NCBI RefSeq assembly: GCF_030273315.1
Contig: NZ_CP127174.1
Location: forward strand, 1,612,001-1,676,000
DNA from: Natrialbaceae archaeon AArc-T1-2
GTDB lineage: Archaea; Halobacteriota; Halobacteria; Halobacteriales; Natrialbaceae
Direction of reading: 5' to 3'
Length of the DNA stretch: 64,000 bases
Shown here piece by piece: positions 43,152 to 51,865 of the stretch; position 1 is the first letter of the stretch, and each line of letters opens with the position of its first letter. The notes beneath the pieces are model-generated. The model was not told where the DNA came from. It was given only the letters and a program-made list of their open reading frames with translations, and did no database searches. Position numbers and translations under genes: made by a program.

Positions 43152-43595
43152 TCAGGCGGCGGTGATCTGCTCGCGTTCGTCCTCGCTCGAGCGCTGATCT
43201 AGATCGGCCTGGAGCGCGGCGATCGCGTCTTCGGGGTCGGTTTCGGAGTCGAAGACCCGATCGAATCCGAGGTCGCGGAAGAACCGTTCGGTCTCTTCGA
43301 AGTCGTCCTGGCCGACCGCGAGGTTGCCGCCGATGTAGGTGACGACGTCTACGTCGGCCTCGGCGAGCTTCTGGGGGAAGCCCTCACAGTCCTGTTTGGC
43401 GTGGCCGTAAAGCGAGGAGACGAGTACAGCCTCGGCGTCGTGTTCTTTTGCGGCCTCAACGAACTCCTCCTGGGAGGTCTGTACACCCAGGTTCACGACG
43501 TCGAACCCGTTCGCCTCGAGGGCCTGTTCTAGAATCGTGATGCCGACGACGTGGGCGTCGGAGCCGATCACGCCGAGGATGACTTTCGTCGCCAT
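43152..43595 (-). CDS. glmS: Glutamate (methylaspartate) mutase sigma subunit
   Basis: GlmS/MamA is the cobalamin-binding small subunit that with the large GlmE subunit interconverts glutamate and 3-methylaspartate by a radical mechanism. The 147-residue protein has the cobalamin motif VIGSDAHVVG (D13-x-H15-x-x-G18, histidine as cobalt ligand), then VVNLGVQTSQEEFV, VLVSSLYGHAKQDCEG and TYIGGNLAVGQ. In Haloarcula this enzyme belongs to the methylaspartate cycle for acetyl-CoA assimilation. The large subunit and methylaspartate ammonia-lyase usually lie adjacent, but here neither neighbour is related. The ATG at 43595 fits the family start. Confidence 0.9.
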   Translation of the reverse strand: MATKVILGVIGSDAHVVGITILEQALEANGFDVVNLGVQTSQEEFVEAAKEHDAEAVLVSSLYGHAKQDCEGFPQKLAEADVDVVTYIGGNLAVGQDDFEETERFFRDLGFDRVFDSETDPEDAIAALQADLDQRSSEDEREQITAA

Positions 43596-43720
43596 GTCGG
43601 TATTCACCACCGAAGGAGAGGACCTACATAAACCTAATGATTCATAATCAACTATGCGACCGATCCGACGACGGTCCGGCGTCTACCGGCAGTCGCGACG
43701 GCGAACGGATCGAGAGACGA

Positions 43721-44122
43721 TCAGCGCTGATAGACCTCCGGGTTGCGCCACCAGAATAGCACCCAGCCGAGCAGGAAACCGCCGCCCATCGCGATCAGGT
43801 CCGACGCGATTCGTGGGAGGGCGGTGTCGACGGTCACCAAGAGAGCGATTGTCGATCCAACGATCGCCCCGAGCACCACGAAGAAGACGTCGCCCGCGAT
43901 CCACTCGCGAGAGCGTTCCCAGTAGTGTGCGTTCTCCTCTTCGTACCAGATCCGAAGGTAGATGATCACGGGTGCCATCGCGGTGATGACCGTGATGACC
44001 CGATACTCTTCCGGCAGCCCGACCGGCACCAGTACCACGGCGTTTACGATCTCTGCGAGCATCAACGCGACGAACAGCCCCACCACGAGCCATCCCCACC
44101 GCGGTAGCGTCTCTTTATCCAT
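43721..44122 (-). CDS. Four-helix membrane protein (133 aa)
   Basis: The protein has four hydrophobic segments (about residues 9-31, 42-57, 76-95 and 105-125) and short loops including YEEENAHYWERSREW. I do not recognise a family. On its strand GTTATTTT at about 44147-44154 lies roughly 25-32 bases upstream of the ATG, as a leaderless promoter would. It is preceded by a divergent or unrelated regulator gene and followed by glmS on the same strand. Confidence 0.75.
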   Translation of the reverse strand: MDKETLPRWGWLVVGLFVALMLAEIVNAVVLVPVGLPEEYRVITVITAMAPVIIYLRIWYEEENAHYWERSREWIAGDVFFVVLGAIVGSTIALLVTVDTALPRIASDLIAMGGGFLLGWVLFWWRNPEVYQR

Positions 44123-44204
44123 ACCCTGGATCGGTTACCGGTAGAAAATAACTGTGCCGTAATCGTTCGGTTCTCGCTCTCGCTTCGGAGACGTGACGCC
44201 GACG

Positions 44205-44498
44205 TTACTCCGCACAGCAGGCGTCCTCGCCGCTGTTCGATTCGTCGACGCCGCCGTCGGCAGTCATCGCTTCCTCGATACGGTAGAGACTCTGGCGTGC
44301 GTCGGCGAAGTAGATGTCTTCGTCGACGACGCCGATCCCCTCGAGTCGTTCGAGTGCGTACCGAACCGTCCGAGCGGACAGCATCGATTCCTCGACGATC
44401 TGCTTTTGGGTGAGCGGGCCATCGTACTCCAGTACCTTGAACACGAGTTTGGCACTCGGCGGCAGATCTGCGATCTTCTCCCCGTCAGTCTCTTCCAT
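44205..44498 (-). CDS. Small winged-helix transcription regulator
   Basis: The 97-residue protein is a winged helix of the MarR/TrmB-like kind: LPPSAKLVFKVLEYDGPLTQ, recognition helix LSARTVRYALERLEGIGVV, and wing DIYFADARQSLYRIEE. The acidic C-terminus ends with EDACCAE, two adjacent cysteines that could serve as a redox or metal switch. The target is unknown. Its own promoter has a TATA box 25-33 bases upstream of the start at 44498. Confidence 0.82.
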   Translation of the reverse strand: MEETDGEKIADLPPSAKLVFKVLEYDGPLTQKQIVEESMLSARTVRYALERLEGIGVVDEDIYFADARQSLYRIEEAMTADGGVDESNSGEDACCAE

Positions 44499-44522
44499 GT
44501 TACGGATCGAACGGAGCCAACA

Positions 44523-44531
44523 GTATAAAAG
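44523..44531 (-). promoter_or_regulatory. TATA box of the small winged-helix gene
   Basis: On the minus strand CTTTTATAC lies 25-33 bases before the ATG at 44498, an almost ideal archaeal TATA box. Confidence 0.65.
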
Positions 44532-44675
44532 TTGAGTCTTCCGTCAGCAGCGATACGCTCGCTCGTCGACACGATATTATCACTCGACAAAACGGTCGTT
44601 TCTGCACACGAGCGGATCTCGCTGTGGCGACGAGAGTGACGAGCCACGACGGAGGATACGTTGCGCGTTCGCCGA

Positions 44676-45335
44676 TCACGGCGGTGTGGCGACGACACCT
44701 TCGACGGGCAGTCCGTACAGACTCTCGGTCCGAACGGCTCGGATCTCGAAGTCCGCTCGCTCGAGGGCGGCCACGAGGTCGATCGGCCGACAGTCGAAGA
44801 CGTCCGGCCGGAGCCGATGGAGCCGGTCGTACAGCGACACGGCGAGGCGATCCTTCCGGGACAGCGAGAGCGCGCCGAGGCGGCCCTCGGACGTGAGAAC
44901 GCGTCGACACTCCCCGAGGACCGTCTGGCGGTCTGTCGACGACAGTAACTCGAGCGTGAACGACGACACCACCGCGTCGACCGAGTCGTCCGCGACGTGG
45001 CGCATGTTTCTGGCGTCGCCGTTGATCAGGAGCGCGCGGTCGCCGAACCCACGATCCTCGAGACGGCGTCGGGCACGATCGATCATCTCCGCCGAGAGGT
45101 CGAGTCCGACGACGGTGCCGTCGGCTCCCACCTGCTCTCCAGCCGTCACGAGGGCCGTTCCCGGACCACAGCCGACGTCGAGAACCGTTTCGCCCGGTTC
45201 GAGTTCGAGATCGTCGACGAGCCGGTCGACGTGTCTGCGCTCCAGTCTCGTGATGTAGCGGTCGTAGTAGGGTGCGAGCCGATCGTATCGCGTTCCGGCG
45301 TCGGCCTCCGAACGAGCGGACTCGAGGCGGTCCAT
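44676..45335 (-). CDS. Class I SAM-dependent methyltransferase
   Basis: The 219-residue protein has motif I ETVLDVGCGPGTALVTAGE (about residues 48-66), motif II TVVGLDLSAEMIDRARRR, a GDARNMRHVADDSVDAVVSS segment and LTSEGRLGALSLSRK as motif VI. It looks like the UbiE/MenG-like group with small organic substrates, but no substrate can be named. The start ATG at 45335 fits. A run of basic/aromatic residues AVSLYDRLHRLRPDVFDCRPID in the last third is typical for membrane-near methyltransferases. Confidence 0.87.
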   Translation of the reverse strand: MDRLESARSEADAGTRYDRLAPYYDRYITRLERRHVDRLVDDLELEPGETVLDVGCGPGTALVTAGEQVGADGTVVGLDLSAEMIDRARRRLEDRGFGDRALLINGDARNMRHVADDSVDAVVSSFTLELLSSTDRQTVLGECRRVLTSEGRLGALSLSRKDRLAVSLYDRLHRLRPDVFDCRPIDLVAALERADFEIRAVRTESLYGLPVEGVVATPP

Positions 45336-45390
45336 ACGTCACGTTCGCTCCGATCGCATCTAATACCGGCGACGAATCGGCTCGTCGGTA

Positions 45391-46680
45391 TCACGCCGAC
45401 CACTCCTCGAGTCGATCCGAGAGCGACTCGGAGACGTCGGTGAGATACACCGTTCCCCAGATCGCGACGACGATCGCGCCGACGAGGTTGAAGAGCAGGT
45501 CGACGATCGTGTCGTGAATGCCGTACTGGGCGAGCACCGCCGGGAGGTCGGCGTAGATCGCGAACTGGTCGATCGCGAACTCGAGCAGTTCCCAGACGAC
45601 GCCGGCCGCGAGGACGAAGACCAGGATGAGAACGACCATGAACGCCGGTGGGATGTAGACGTCGTCGGTGTGAAGCTCGACGGCTCGAAAGAACGCGTAT
45701 CCGGCGGCAGCGACGACCGACGCCGACAGCACGTGCGTGACGTTATCCCACGGATCGACCGCGTCGTAGAGGCCGGCCGAACCGAGCGCGTGCAAGAACA
45801 CTGCTGTCGTGATCCAGAGCACGAGCCCGGCGTCCATCGGAAGCTCGAGGTCACGTTCCAGGGCGGCGGGAACGAACGTGACGACGAGGGCGACGCCGGC
45901 GTTTGCGATCGTCGGGAGGTGAAGCGTCACGACTCCGTACGTGAAGACGACGACGAGCAGCCCCTGCATCCCGCGGACGAGACGTCGCTGGGTTTGCACC
46001 GAGAGATGGAGCCGTTCGGCGAGGGTCTCCCCGTCCGTGTCGGCTCTCTCCTCGAACGTCGACTGCGACGCGACGGCCGGTCGGTCGCTTCCCGGCGGGA
46101 TTCGGTTCCGAAAGAAGAGGGTGAACGCGACGCCTGCGAGCACGCCAGCAACCGTCGCGTAGGCGAACTCGATCATCACGACGGCGTTTATCACGTCCGG
46201 ATGGCGACCATCGAGTAGGAACGAGGTACCGAGCAGGACGTCGGCGAGCCACAGCGCGACGTTGTACATCGCCGCAGCGGCCATCGTCGTCAGCGTCACG
46301 AGGACGATCGCGAACGTCTGGTTCATCCGAACCGACGTGAACGCGTGGAGTTCGACGACGACGAGCAACGCGACGACGGCGACGGCGACGTAGGGTACGA
46401 CGTCCGTCGCGAACGGAACGCCGACGACGACGTCCCACAGGATCGGTACGCAGGCGACGGCGAGTAGATCCCACGGCAGCGTGACCGTCGGATCGCGAAA
46501 CGCGGCCGGCGGGACGACGGCGACACCGACGAGACACGCCGCGAGCACCGCCGTTCGTACGTCGCCGGCGAGGACGTGGTAGCTCGCGAGACCGACGAGT
46601 ACACAGACGAGTACCCAGAACGGAACGGCGTTTCGGCGACTCTCGCGCAAGACGCTGGCTAACCTGTCGCCGTCTGTCAT
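45391..46680 (-). CDS. Multi-pass membrane protein with YjdF-like (DUF2238) C-terminal domain
   Basis: The 429-residue protein has about ten hydrophobic segments. The N-terminal half (about residues 18-195) holds five or six helices and is not recognisable. The C-terminal half resembles YjdF/DUF2238 membrane proteins: DAVDPWDNVTHVLSASVVAAAGYAFF, FVLAAGVVWELLEFAIDQ, and QYGIHDTIVDLLFNLVGA. A cytoplasmic linker with ERADTDGETLAERLHLSVQTQRR separates the halves. The function is unknown; acidic and histidine residues facing the membrane core suggest a transporter or intramembrane enzyme. The ATG at 46680 fits. Confidence 0.78.
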   Translation of the reverse strand: MTDGDRLASVLRESRRNAVPFWVLVCVLVGLASYHVLAGDVRTAVLAACLVGVAVVPPAAFRDPTVTLPWDLLAVACVPILWDVVVGVPFATDVVPYVAVAVVALLVVVELHAFTSVRMNQTFAIVLVTLTTMAAAAMYNVALWLADVLLGTSFLLDGRHPDVINAVVMIEFAYATVAGVLAGVAFTLFFRNRIPPGSDRPAVASQSTFEERADTDGETLAERLHLSVQTQRRLVRGMQGLLVVVFTYGVVTLHLPTIANAGVALVVTFVPAALERDLELPMDAGLVLWITTAVFLHALGSAGLYDAVDPWDNVTHVLSASVVAAAGYAFFRAVELHTDDVYIPPAFMVVLILVFVLAAGVVWELLEFAIDQFAIYADLPAVLAQYGIHDTIVDLLFNLVGAIVVAIWGTVYLTDVSESLSDRLEEWSA

Positions 46681-46807
46681 GCAGTCGACTCGAGGTCATC
46701 GACCTATCTAACCGTTCGGGTGTGTGCGGTGTCGACCGACGGGTCTGTGAACCAATCACACAGTGTCCGATACGTTGATGGGATCGTGTCGCCTAGAAGA
46801 GGACACG

Positions 46808-47437
46808 ATGATGCTTCCGACCCACGCACTCTCGGGAATGGCGCTCGCGGCACCGGTCGCCGTCGTTTCCCCCGAGTTCGCGGGCGTCGCCTTCCTCGCG
46901 GGACTTCTCGGCGGCGTCGTCCCCGATCTGGACATGTACGCGGGCCACCGGAAGACGCTTCACTACCCCGTCTACTACACGATCGCCGCCGTCGTAGCGA
47001 CCCTCCTCGCAGCCGTCGTCCCGACGACGGTGACAGTCGCCGCGGCAGTGTTCCTGGCCGGGGCAGCGCTTCACTCCGTCACCGACGTCTTCGGGAGCGG
47101 CCTCGAGTTGCGACCGTGGGAGGGGACCTCCGATCGTGCAGTGTACGATCACGCTCGTGGCCAGTGGATCGAGCCGCGGCGGCTGATCCGATACGACGGC
47201 TCGCCCGAGGACTTCCTCCTGTCCGTGGGGCTTGCCGTCCCGCTGCTTGCTACCCTCGAGGGTGGATTCCGGACGGTCATCCTCGCAGCGCTTGCGGTCG
47301 GGTTCGTTTACACCGCCGTCCGTCGCACCCTCCCGACGATTGCGACGGTCCTCCTCGCTTACGTCCCGACGGCACTTCGCGAGTACGTGCCGGCGCGGTA
47401 CCTCGCGGACGACGGCAGGGCTGCTCGAGTTGGGTAA
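46808..47437 (+). CDS. YdjM-like membrane-bound metal-dependent hydrolase
   Basis: The 209-residue protein is a YdjM/LexA-regulated type membrane protein: the N-terminus MMLPTHALSGMALAAPVA has the conserved TH, followed by LAGLLGGVVPDLDMYAGHRKTLHYP, the metal-binding DLD...GHR...H motif, and LHSVTDVFGSGLELRPWEG later. About four or five hydrophobic segments are present. Homologues are predicted integral membrane hydrolases, some acting on phospholipids, but a biochemical role is not proven. The start could be either of two adjacent ATGs (46808 or 46811). Confidence 0.85.
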   Translation: MMLPTHALSGMALAAPVAVVSPEFAGVAFLAGLLGGVVPDLDMYAGHRKTLHYPVYYTIAAVVATLLAAVVPTTVTVAAAVFLAGAALHSVTDVFGSGLELRPWEGTSDRAVYDHARGQWIEPRRLIRYDGSPEDFLLSVGLAVPLLATLEGGFRTVILAALAVGFVYTAVRRTLPTIATVLLAYVPTALREYVPARYLADDGRAARVG

Positions 47438-47490
47438 CTGAAACACGAAAACGACGGTTCTGACGGCGGGACGGCCGTCGGTCAGACGGA

Positions 47491-49104
47491 CTACCCCTGC
47501 CCGACCATCTCCTCTTCGTCTTCCCACTCCTCTTCGCGGAGTTCGAACTTCTGGATCTTGCCGGTGGCCGTCTTCGGCAGTTCCTCGACGAACTCGACCC
47601 GGCGGACGACCTTGTAGTTCGCGAGCCGGTCGCGGGTGAACTTCGTCAACTCCTCTTCGGAGACGGGTGGGTTCTCGGGGTCGCCGTTTGCAGGGACGAC
47701 GAACGCCTTCGGCGTCTCGCCCCACTCCTCGCTTGGCGAGGGGATGACGGCGACGTCGCCGACGGCCTCGTGATCGAACAGGGTGTCCTCGAGTTCGATC
47801 GAGGAGATGTTCTCGCCGCCGGAGATGATGATGTCCTTGTCGCGGTCTTTGATGGCGACCATCCCGTTCTCGTTGACGGTCGCGAGGTCGCCGGTGTGGA
47901 ACCAGTCCTCACGCCGGCCGCTGAACGCCTCGTCGGTCTCGTCGGGTTTCTCCCAGTAGCCCTCCATGACCTGATTCCCACGGACGAGAATCTCGCCGAT
48001 CGTGTCGTCGTCCCAGGGCACTTCGGTACCGTCCTCGTCGACGACCTCGACCTGGGTCCCCAGTGGGGCGATCCCCTGGCGTTTTTTCAGCGCGAAGCGT
48101 TCCTCGCTGTCCTCGTCGATCAGCCGGCGGGTCGCGGAGGTGCTGATGAGCGGCCCGGTTTCAGTCGCCCCGTAGAGCTGACGGAAGTGCCAGCCGAACT
48201 CTTCTTCGACCATCTCGATGACGCTCTCGGGGGCGGCTGCGCCGGCGGCGGTGACCCGCATCGGGTTCTCGCCTTCAGTCGAGACGTCGTTGTTCTCGTA
48301 GTGCTCGCCGAGCATGCTCAACACCGTCGGGGCACAACAGAGGAACGAGACGTCCTCCCCGTTGATGGCCTCGAAGACGCCCTCGGGGTCGACACCGCGG
48401 GTACAGACGTGTTTCGCTCCGATGCCGGTGATGGCGTAGATGTGGCCCCAGCCGTTGACGTGGAACATCGGCAGCGTCCAGAGGTAGACGTCGTCGTCGG
48501 TGATCTCGTGGTGGATCGTCACGAGCTGGGCGTGTAGCGACTCGGTGCGATGGGTTCGCATGACACCTTTCGGATCGCCCGTCGTCCCGGAGGTGTAGTT
48601 GATCGTGATGATCTCGTCCTCTGTCATCTCTGGACGCTCGTAGTTGGGCTCGGTCTCCGCGAGAAGCTCGTCGAAGTCCTCCCAGTCGCCGGAAACGGCG
48701 TCTGTGTCGTTCGTGATGAACGTCTCGGTGGGAACCTCCTCGCGGACCTCCTCGATCTTCTCGGCGTACTCGTAGTCGGCGTAAATCGCCTTGACGTCGG
48801 CGTCGTTGAGCAGGTAGACGTAGTCTTCGGGGGTGAGCCGATAGTTGAGCGGCGTGTGGACCGCTCCGATCTGCATGATCCCGTAGGCGGCCTCGAGCTG
48901 GTAGTGGGTGTTCGGATCGAGCACGGCGACGCGGTCGCCTTTCTCGATGCCACGCTCTGCCAGTGCCGCCGAAACGCGGTCTGCACGGTCGCCGAACTCC
49001 TCGTAGGTGAACCGCTCACCCGTCGTCGCGACGATGGCCTCCTCATCCCCGTAGTACTTGCGTGCCCGGTCAAGGAAGTCGGTTACCAGCAGTGGAACCT
49101 CCAT
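47491..49104 (-). CDS. Fatty acyl-CoA synthetase (AMP-binding)
   Basis: The 537-residue enzyme activates a carboxylic acid with ATP and CoA. Motifs are ITINYTSGTTGDPKGVMRTH (A3, about residues 165-184), RQLYGATETGPL (A5), ENGMVAIKDRDKDIIISGGEN (A8 hinge) and the C-terminal KTATGKIQKFELRE with the catalytic lysine. It belongs to the medium/long-chain branch often found in haloarchaeal beta-oxidation. A TATA-like CAAAAAGTATC at about 49129-49139 on its strand lies 25-35 bases upstream of the ATG at 49104. No beta-oxidation genes are adjacent. Confidence 0.92.
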   Translation of the reverse strand: MEVPLLVTDFLDRARKYYGDEEAIVATTGERFTYEEFGDRADRVSAALAERGIEKGDRVAVLDPNTHYQLEAAYGIMQIGAVHTPLNYRLTPEDYVYLLNDADVKAIYADYEYAEKIEEVREEVPTETFITNDTDAVSGDWEDFDELLAETEPNYERPEMTEDEIITINYTSGTTGDPKGVMRTHRTESLHAQLVTIHHEITDDDVYLWTLPMFHVNGWGHIYAITGIGAKHVCTRGVDPEGVFEAINGEDVSFLCCAPTVLSMLGEHYENNDVSTEGENPMRVTAAGAAAPESVIEMVEEEFGWHFRQLYGATETGPLISTSATRRLIDEDSEERFALKKRQGIAPLGTQVEVVDEDGTEVPWDDDTIGEILVRGNQVMEGYWEKPDETDEAFSGRREDWFHTGDLATVNENGMVAIKDRDKDIIISGGENISSIELEDTLFDHEAVGDVAVIPSPSEEWGETPKAFVVPANGDPENPPVSEEELTKFTRDRLANYKVVRRVEFVEELPKTATGKIQKFELREEEWEDEEEMVGQG

Positions 49105-49216
49105 ACGTATTTGTGGGGGATAGATCGTGATACTTTTTGCGAAGTCTTGCCGTGTTCGACACAATAAATGGTGATGAATTTCGTTGCCACGAACGAAACA
49201 CGATCGTTTGGCCTCG

Positions 49217-50404
49217 TTAGAGCTGTTCCCAGGCGTCGTCGTCGTCGGGATCGGGCAACTCCTCGTCGGGAACGTCGGTCTCGTCGAACGCGTCCGCGGC
49301 GTCGAACGACGCGATCGGATCCGGTTCGTCCGCTCGGTCGGTGTCACTCACTCGTTTCTGTCGGCCGATCTCCGGGTACGGCCAGGTGGTCTCCTCCCAG
49401 GATCCCTCCGCGCTGTAGTAGTACACCACGTCGCCATTGACGACGGCGTACAGCTCCCGGTTGTCGTCGTAGACGACGCGTTCGTTCGTGTCGATCGCGA
49501 CGTCGACGACGTCCTCGAGCGAGTCGAGTTCGAGCTGGTGGTCTCCGATCCACATCGGAATCGTTCCCTTCGAGATCCACTCCGCGTACCGCTGTCGGTG
49601 GAGGGCAAGCCGTGCCTCCTCGGCGTCGACGTTCGACCGGCTGTAGACGAACCCTGCAGCGCCGATCGAAAACACCGCAAGCATCGCGATCGCCCCGACC
49701 AGTGCGGTGTTGGGCTGCTCTTCGACCGTGATTTCGGCGGTCTCGGTGTGTGTCTCTTCTGTCGACGGCGACGCCGCGAGCCAGTAGGCGTCGTCGGTCA
49801 GAACCAGCTCCGTCGCCATCGTCGGCTCGTCCGGGCTTCGCTCGTACCAGGCGTCGTCGTCGCTTTCGACGTGGACGTAGAACTCGAGGGCGACCTCGAC
49901 CGTTCCCACGCCCGCGATCGCCTCCTCGAGTTCGTCACGGCGGTCGGCGAGCTCGGAGACGTTCACCGTCGTCTCCGCGGCCGCCGTCCCATCCTCGACG
50001 GTCGCCGTCGCCCGATCTTGAAACGCCGTTTCGGTGTAGAACACGTCGTCGTCGTGGACCGCCTCGTACCGCACCTCGGTGTCGTAGACGACGGTGGATC
50101 CGTCGTCCGGCACGCTCGTCGTCTGCTCGATGGTCAGCTCCGGGGTGGCGTTTACCATGTAAACGGCGTTGTCCTCGAGCGTCTCTGACTCGTTCCAGAG
50201 ATCTCCGCCGACGACGACTGCACTCGTGTGGACGTCGCTCGTGAACTCCTCCTCGCCGATCTCCTCGGTGACCGTCCGCTCCGACGGCGTCGCGACGACC
50301 CAGCCGGCTGCGACGGCCGCGACCAGTCCGAGGAGCACGAACGTGACGAGCAGGACGCGGCCGTTCCGTGCGATCACGAGGTCGAGGCGGGGACTGTTTA
50401 GCAT
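49217..50404 (-). CDS. DUF5305 membrane protein of the SipW-linked locus
   Basis: The 395-residue protein has an N-terminal membrane helix (about residues 16-39), an outside domain of about 195 residues with regular beta strands (TVTEEIGEEEFTSDVHTSAV, VYMVNATPELTIEQTT, VVYDTEVRYEAV), a second helix (about 234-254), and a long acidic cytoplasmic tail with LHRQRYAEWISKGTIP. This matches DUF5305, which in haloarchaea accompanies signal peptidases. It is downstream of the signal peptidase gene on the same strand. A role in assembling or anchoring the secreted DUF1102-type proteins is my inference. Confidence 0.82.
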   Translation of the reverse strand: MLNSPRLDLVIARNGRVLLVTFVLLGLVAAVAAGWVVATPSERTVTEEIGEEEFTSDVHTSAVVVGGDLWNESETLEDNAVYMVNATPELTIEQTTSVPDDGSTVVYDTEVRYEAVHDDDVFYTETAFQDRATATVEDGTAAAETTVNVSELADRRDELEEAIAGVGTVEVALEFYVHVESDDDAWYERSPDEPTMATELVLTDDAYWLAASPSTEETHTETAEITVEEQPNTALVGAIAMLAVFSIGAAGFVYSRSNVDAEEARLALHRQRYAEWISKGTIPMWIGDHQLELDSLEDVVDVAIDTNERVVYDDNRELYAVVNGDVVYYYSAEGSWEETTWPYPEIGRQKRVSDTDRADEPDPIASFDAADAFDETDVPDEELPDPDDDDAWEQL

Positions 50405-50558
50405 TGTCTCCTCCTGTCGTGACGGCTCGAGAGACGGTCTACGGCAGCGAAGCGTTTTACCTCTGCACCCCCCCGACCGCGGCCGCGCTCACCACTCACG
50501 TGTACGTGTTCCACTCTCTCTCCCTGTCGTATAACCGTAGTGTTTGTATCACTGATTC

Positions 50559-51728
50559 TCATCGCCACTTTCGAAGTTTTCGACGGAGCCGCGTCACAAC
50601 CGGGACGTGATCGCCTGCGGATCGAAGTCGGAGCTCGCCGGAACCGAACAGCACCAGCACGCCGCCGACGACGACCCCGACGACGACGCCGTTGACCGCG
50701 GCGATCGCGACCAGCGGGTGGATCCCGTGGAGGGCGGCGAGCACCGACGGCGGTGCGACGAGCAAGTAGCGGTGTTCGGCGACGTCTCGCGTGTACTCGC
50801 CCGGTTCGTCGGGCGCGTGCAGGGTGACAGCCGCCTCGGCGTCCCCGCGGCTCCCGACCGTCAGCCGCTCGGGTTCGACCTCGACGCCGGAACTCGCCGG
50901 CTCGAGGACGGTCACGACCGGCACCAGGCCGGCGTTGTCCACGGTGTGGATGAGCGTCCCCGTCTCGCCGGGTGCGAGCACCTGCGGATCGTCGGTCGGG
51001 TCGTCGGTGCTCACGACGCCGTATTCGACGACGCCCGAGGGAAGCACCATCGCCGCGGTCCCGAACGTGACGAAGACGACGAGAATTACCGCGAGAACGA
51101 CCCGCACCGCCAGGACGTTCTCGCGGCTCGTCGACCGCCTGGCCTCGCGTTTCGCGGGCCCGAACCGATCGAGCAACACCCCGAAGCCGAGCAACGCGAC
51201 GCCGAGTCCGACAAGCAGCGAGCCGAGCCCGTCGCGCTCGAGCGTCGTCGTCAGCCCGAGCGTCGAGGCGAGCGCATCGTAGCCGCCCTCGAGGACGCCG
51301 TGGACGCCCATGACGACCGTCCCCAGATGGGGGACCGTCACGACCTCGCCGTTTACCTGCAGGGCGACGGCGACGATCCGGCCGTCGGTCACGGGCGGCT
51401 CCCCGCCGTCCTGGTCGGTGAAGGGATTGGCGTCGCCGGCCGTGACGTATCCCTCGTCGGTCTCGTCGACGACCCGGTGGGTCGTCAGTCCCCCGTCGTG
51501 TAGCTCCCGGGCATCGAAGACGACCACGTCACCCTCCTCGACCTCGCCGGCGACGACGCTCGGGATCGCGACGAAGCCGTCGCCGGCCGCCATCGTCGGC
51601 TCCATGCTGCCCGTGGCGACGTAGCCGAGCAAGATTGGCTGGCCGAGCAACTGCCCGAGCACCAGCAGGAGGACGACGACGACCGCGAGGCTCCCCAGCG
51701 CCTGCTTGAGTACCGACCGCTCGCTCAT
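50559..51728 (-). CDS. SipW-type signal peptidase I with C-terminal extension
   Basis: The 389-residue protein is an S26B-type (archaeal/ER/SipW-like) signal peptidase. A first membrane helix (about 12-35) precedes the catalytic serine in GYVATGSMEPTM (S41), the catalytic histidine in LTTHRVVDE (H84) and the downstream GDAN motif. These enzymes use Ser-His and an Asp, not the bacterial lysine. After the usual domain, a second and third membrane segment (about 168-235), an outside domain of about 100 residues (EYGVVSTDDPTDDPQVL, LTVGSRGDAEAAVTLHA) and a fourth helix are added. It very likely cleaves the secreted proteins encoded nearby. Confidence 0.88.
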   Translation of the reverse strand: MSERSVLKQALGSLAVVVVLLLVLGQLLGQPILLGYVATGSMEPTMAAGDGFVAIPSVVAGEVEEGDVVVFDARELHDGGLTTHRVVDETDEGYVTAGDANPFTDQDGGEPPVTDGRIVAVALQVNGEVVTVPHLGTVVMGVHGVLEGGYDALASTLGLTTTLERDGLGSLLVGLGVALLGFGVLLDRFGPAKREARRSTSRENVLAVRVVLAVILVVFVTFGTAAMVLPSGVVEYGVVSTDDPTDDPQVLAPGETGTLIHTVDNAGLVPVVTVLEPASSGVEVEPERLTVGSRGDAEAAVTLHAPDEPGEYTRDVAEHRYLLVAPPSVLAALHGIHPLVAIAAVNGVVVGVVVGGVLVLFGSGELRLRSAGDHVPVVTRLRRKLRKWR

Positions 51729-51865
51729 GCTGGTGTCAGCATCTCGCGGCCGACTCGAGTCGGCCGGCGACGGCGCGACTCGTCCCGTCCACGCCCCCTC
51801 GTTTCATTTCCACGAACTATCAGTCGTATATTACAATCCAACACGTCTAAACGTTACGGCCGGAC

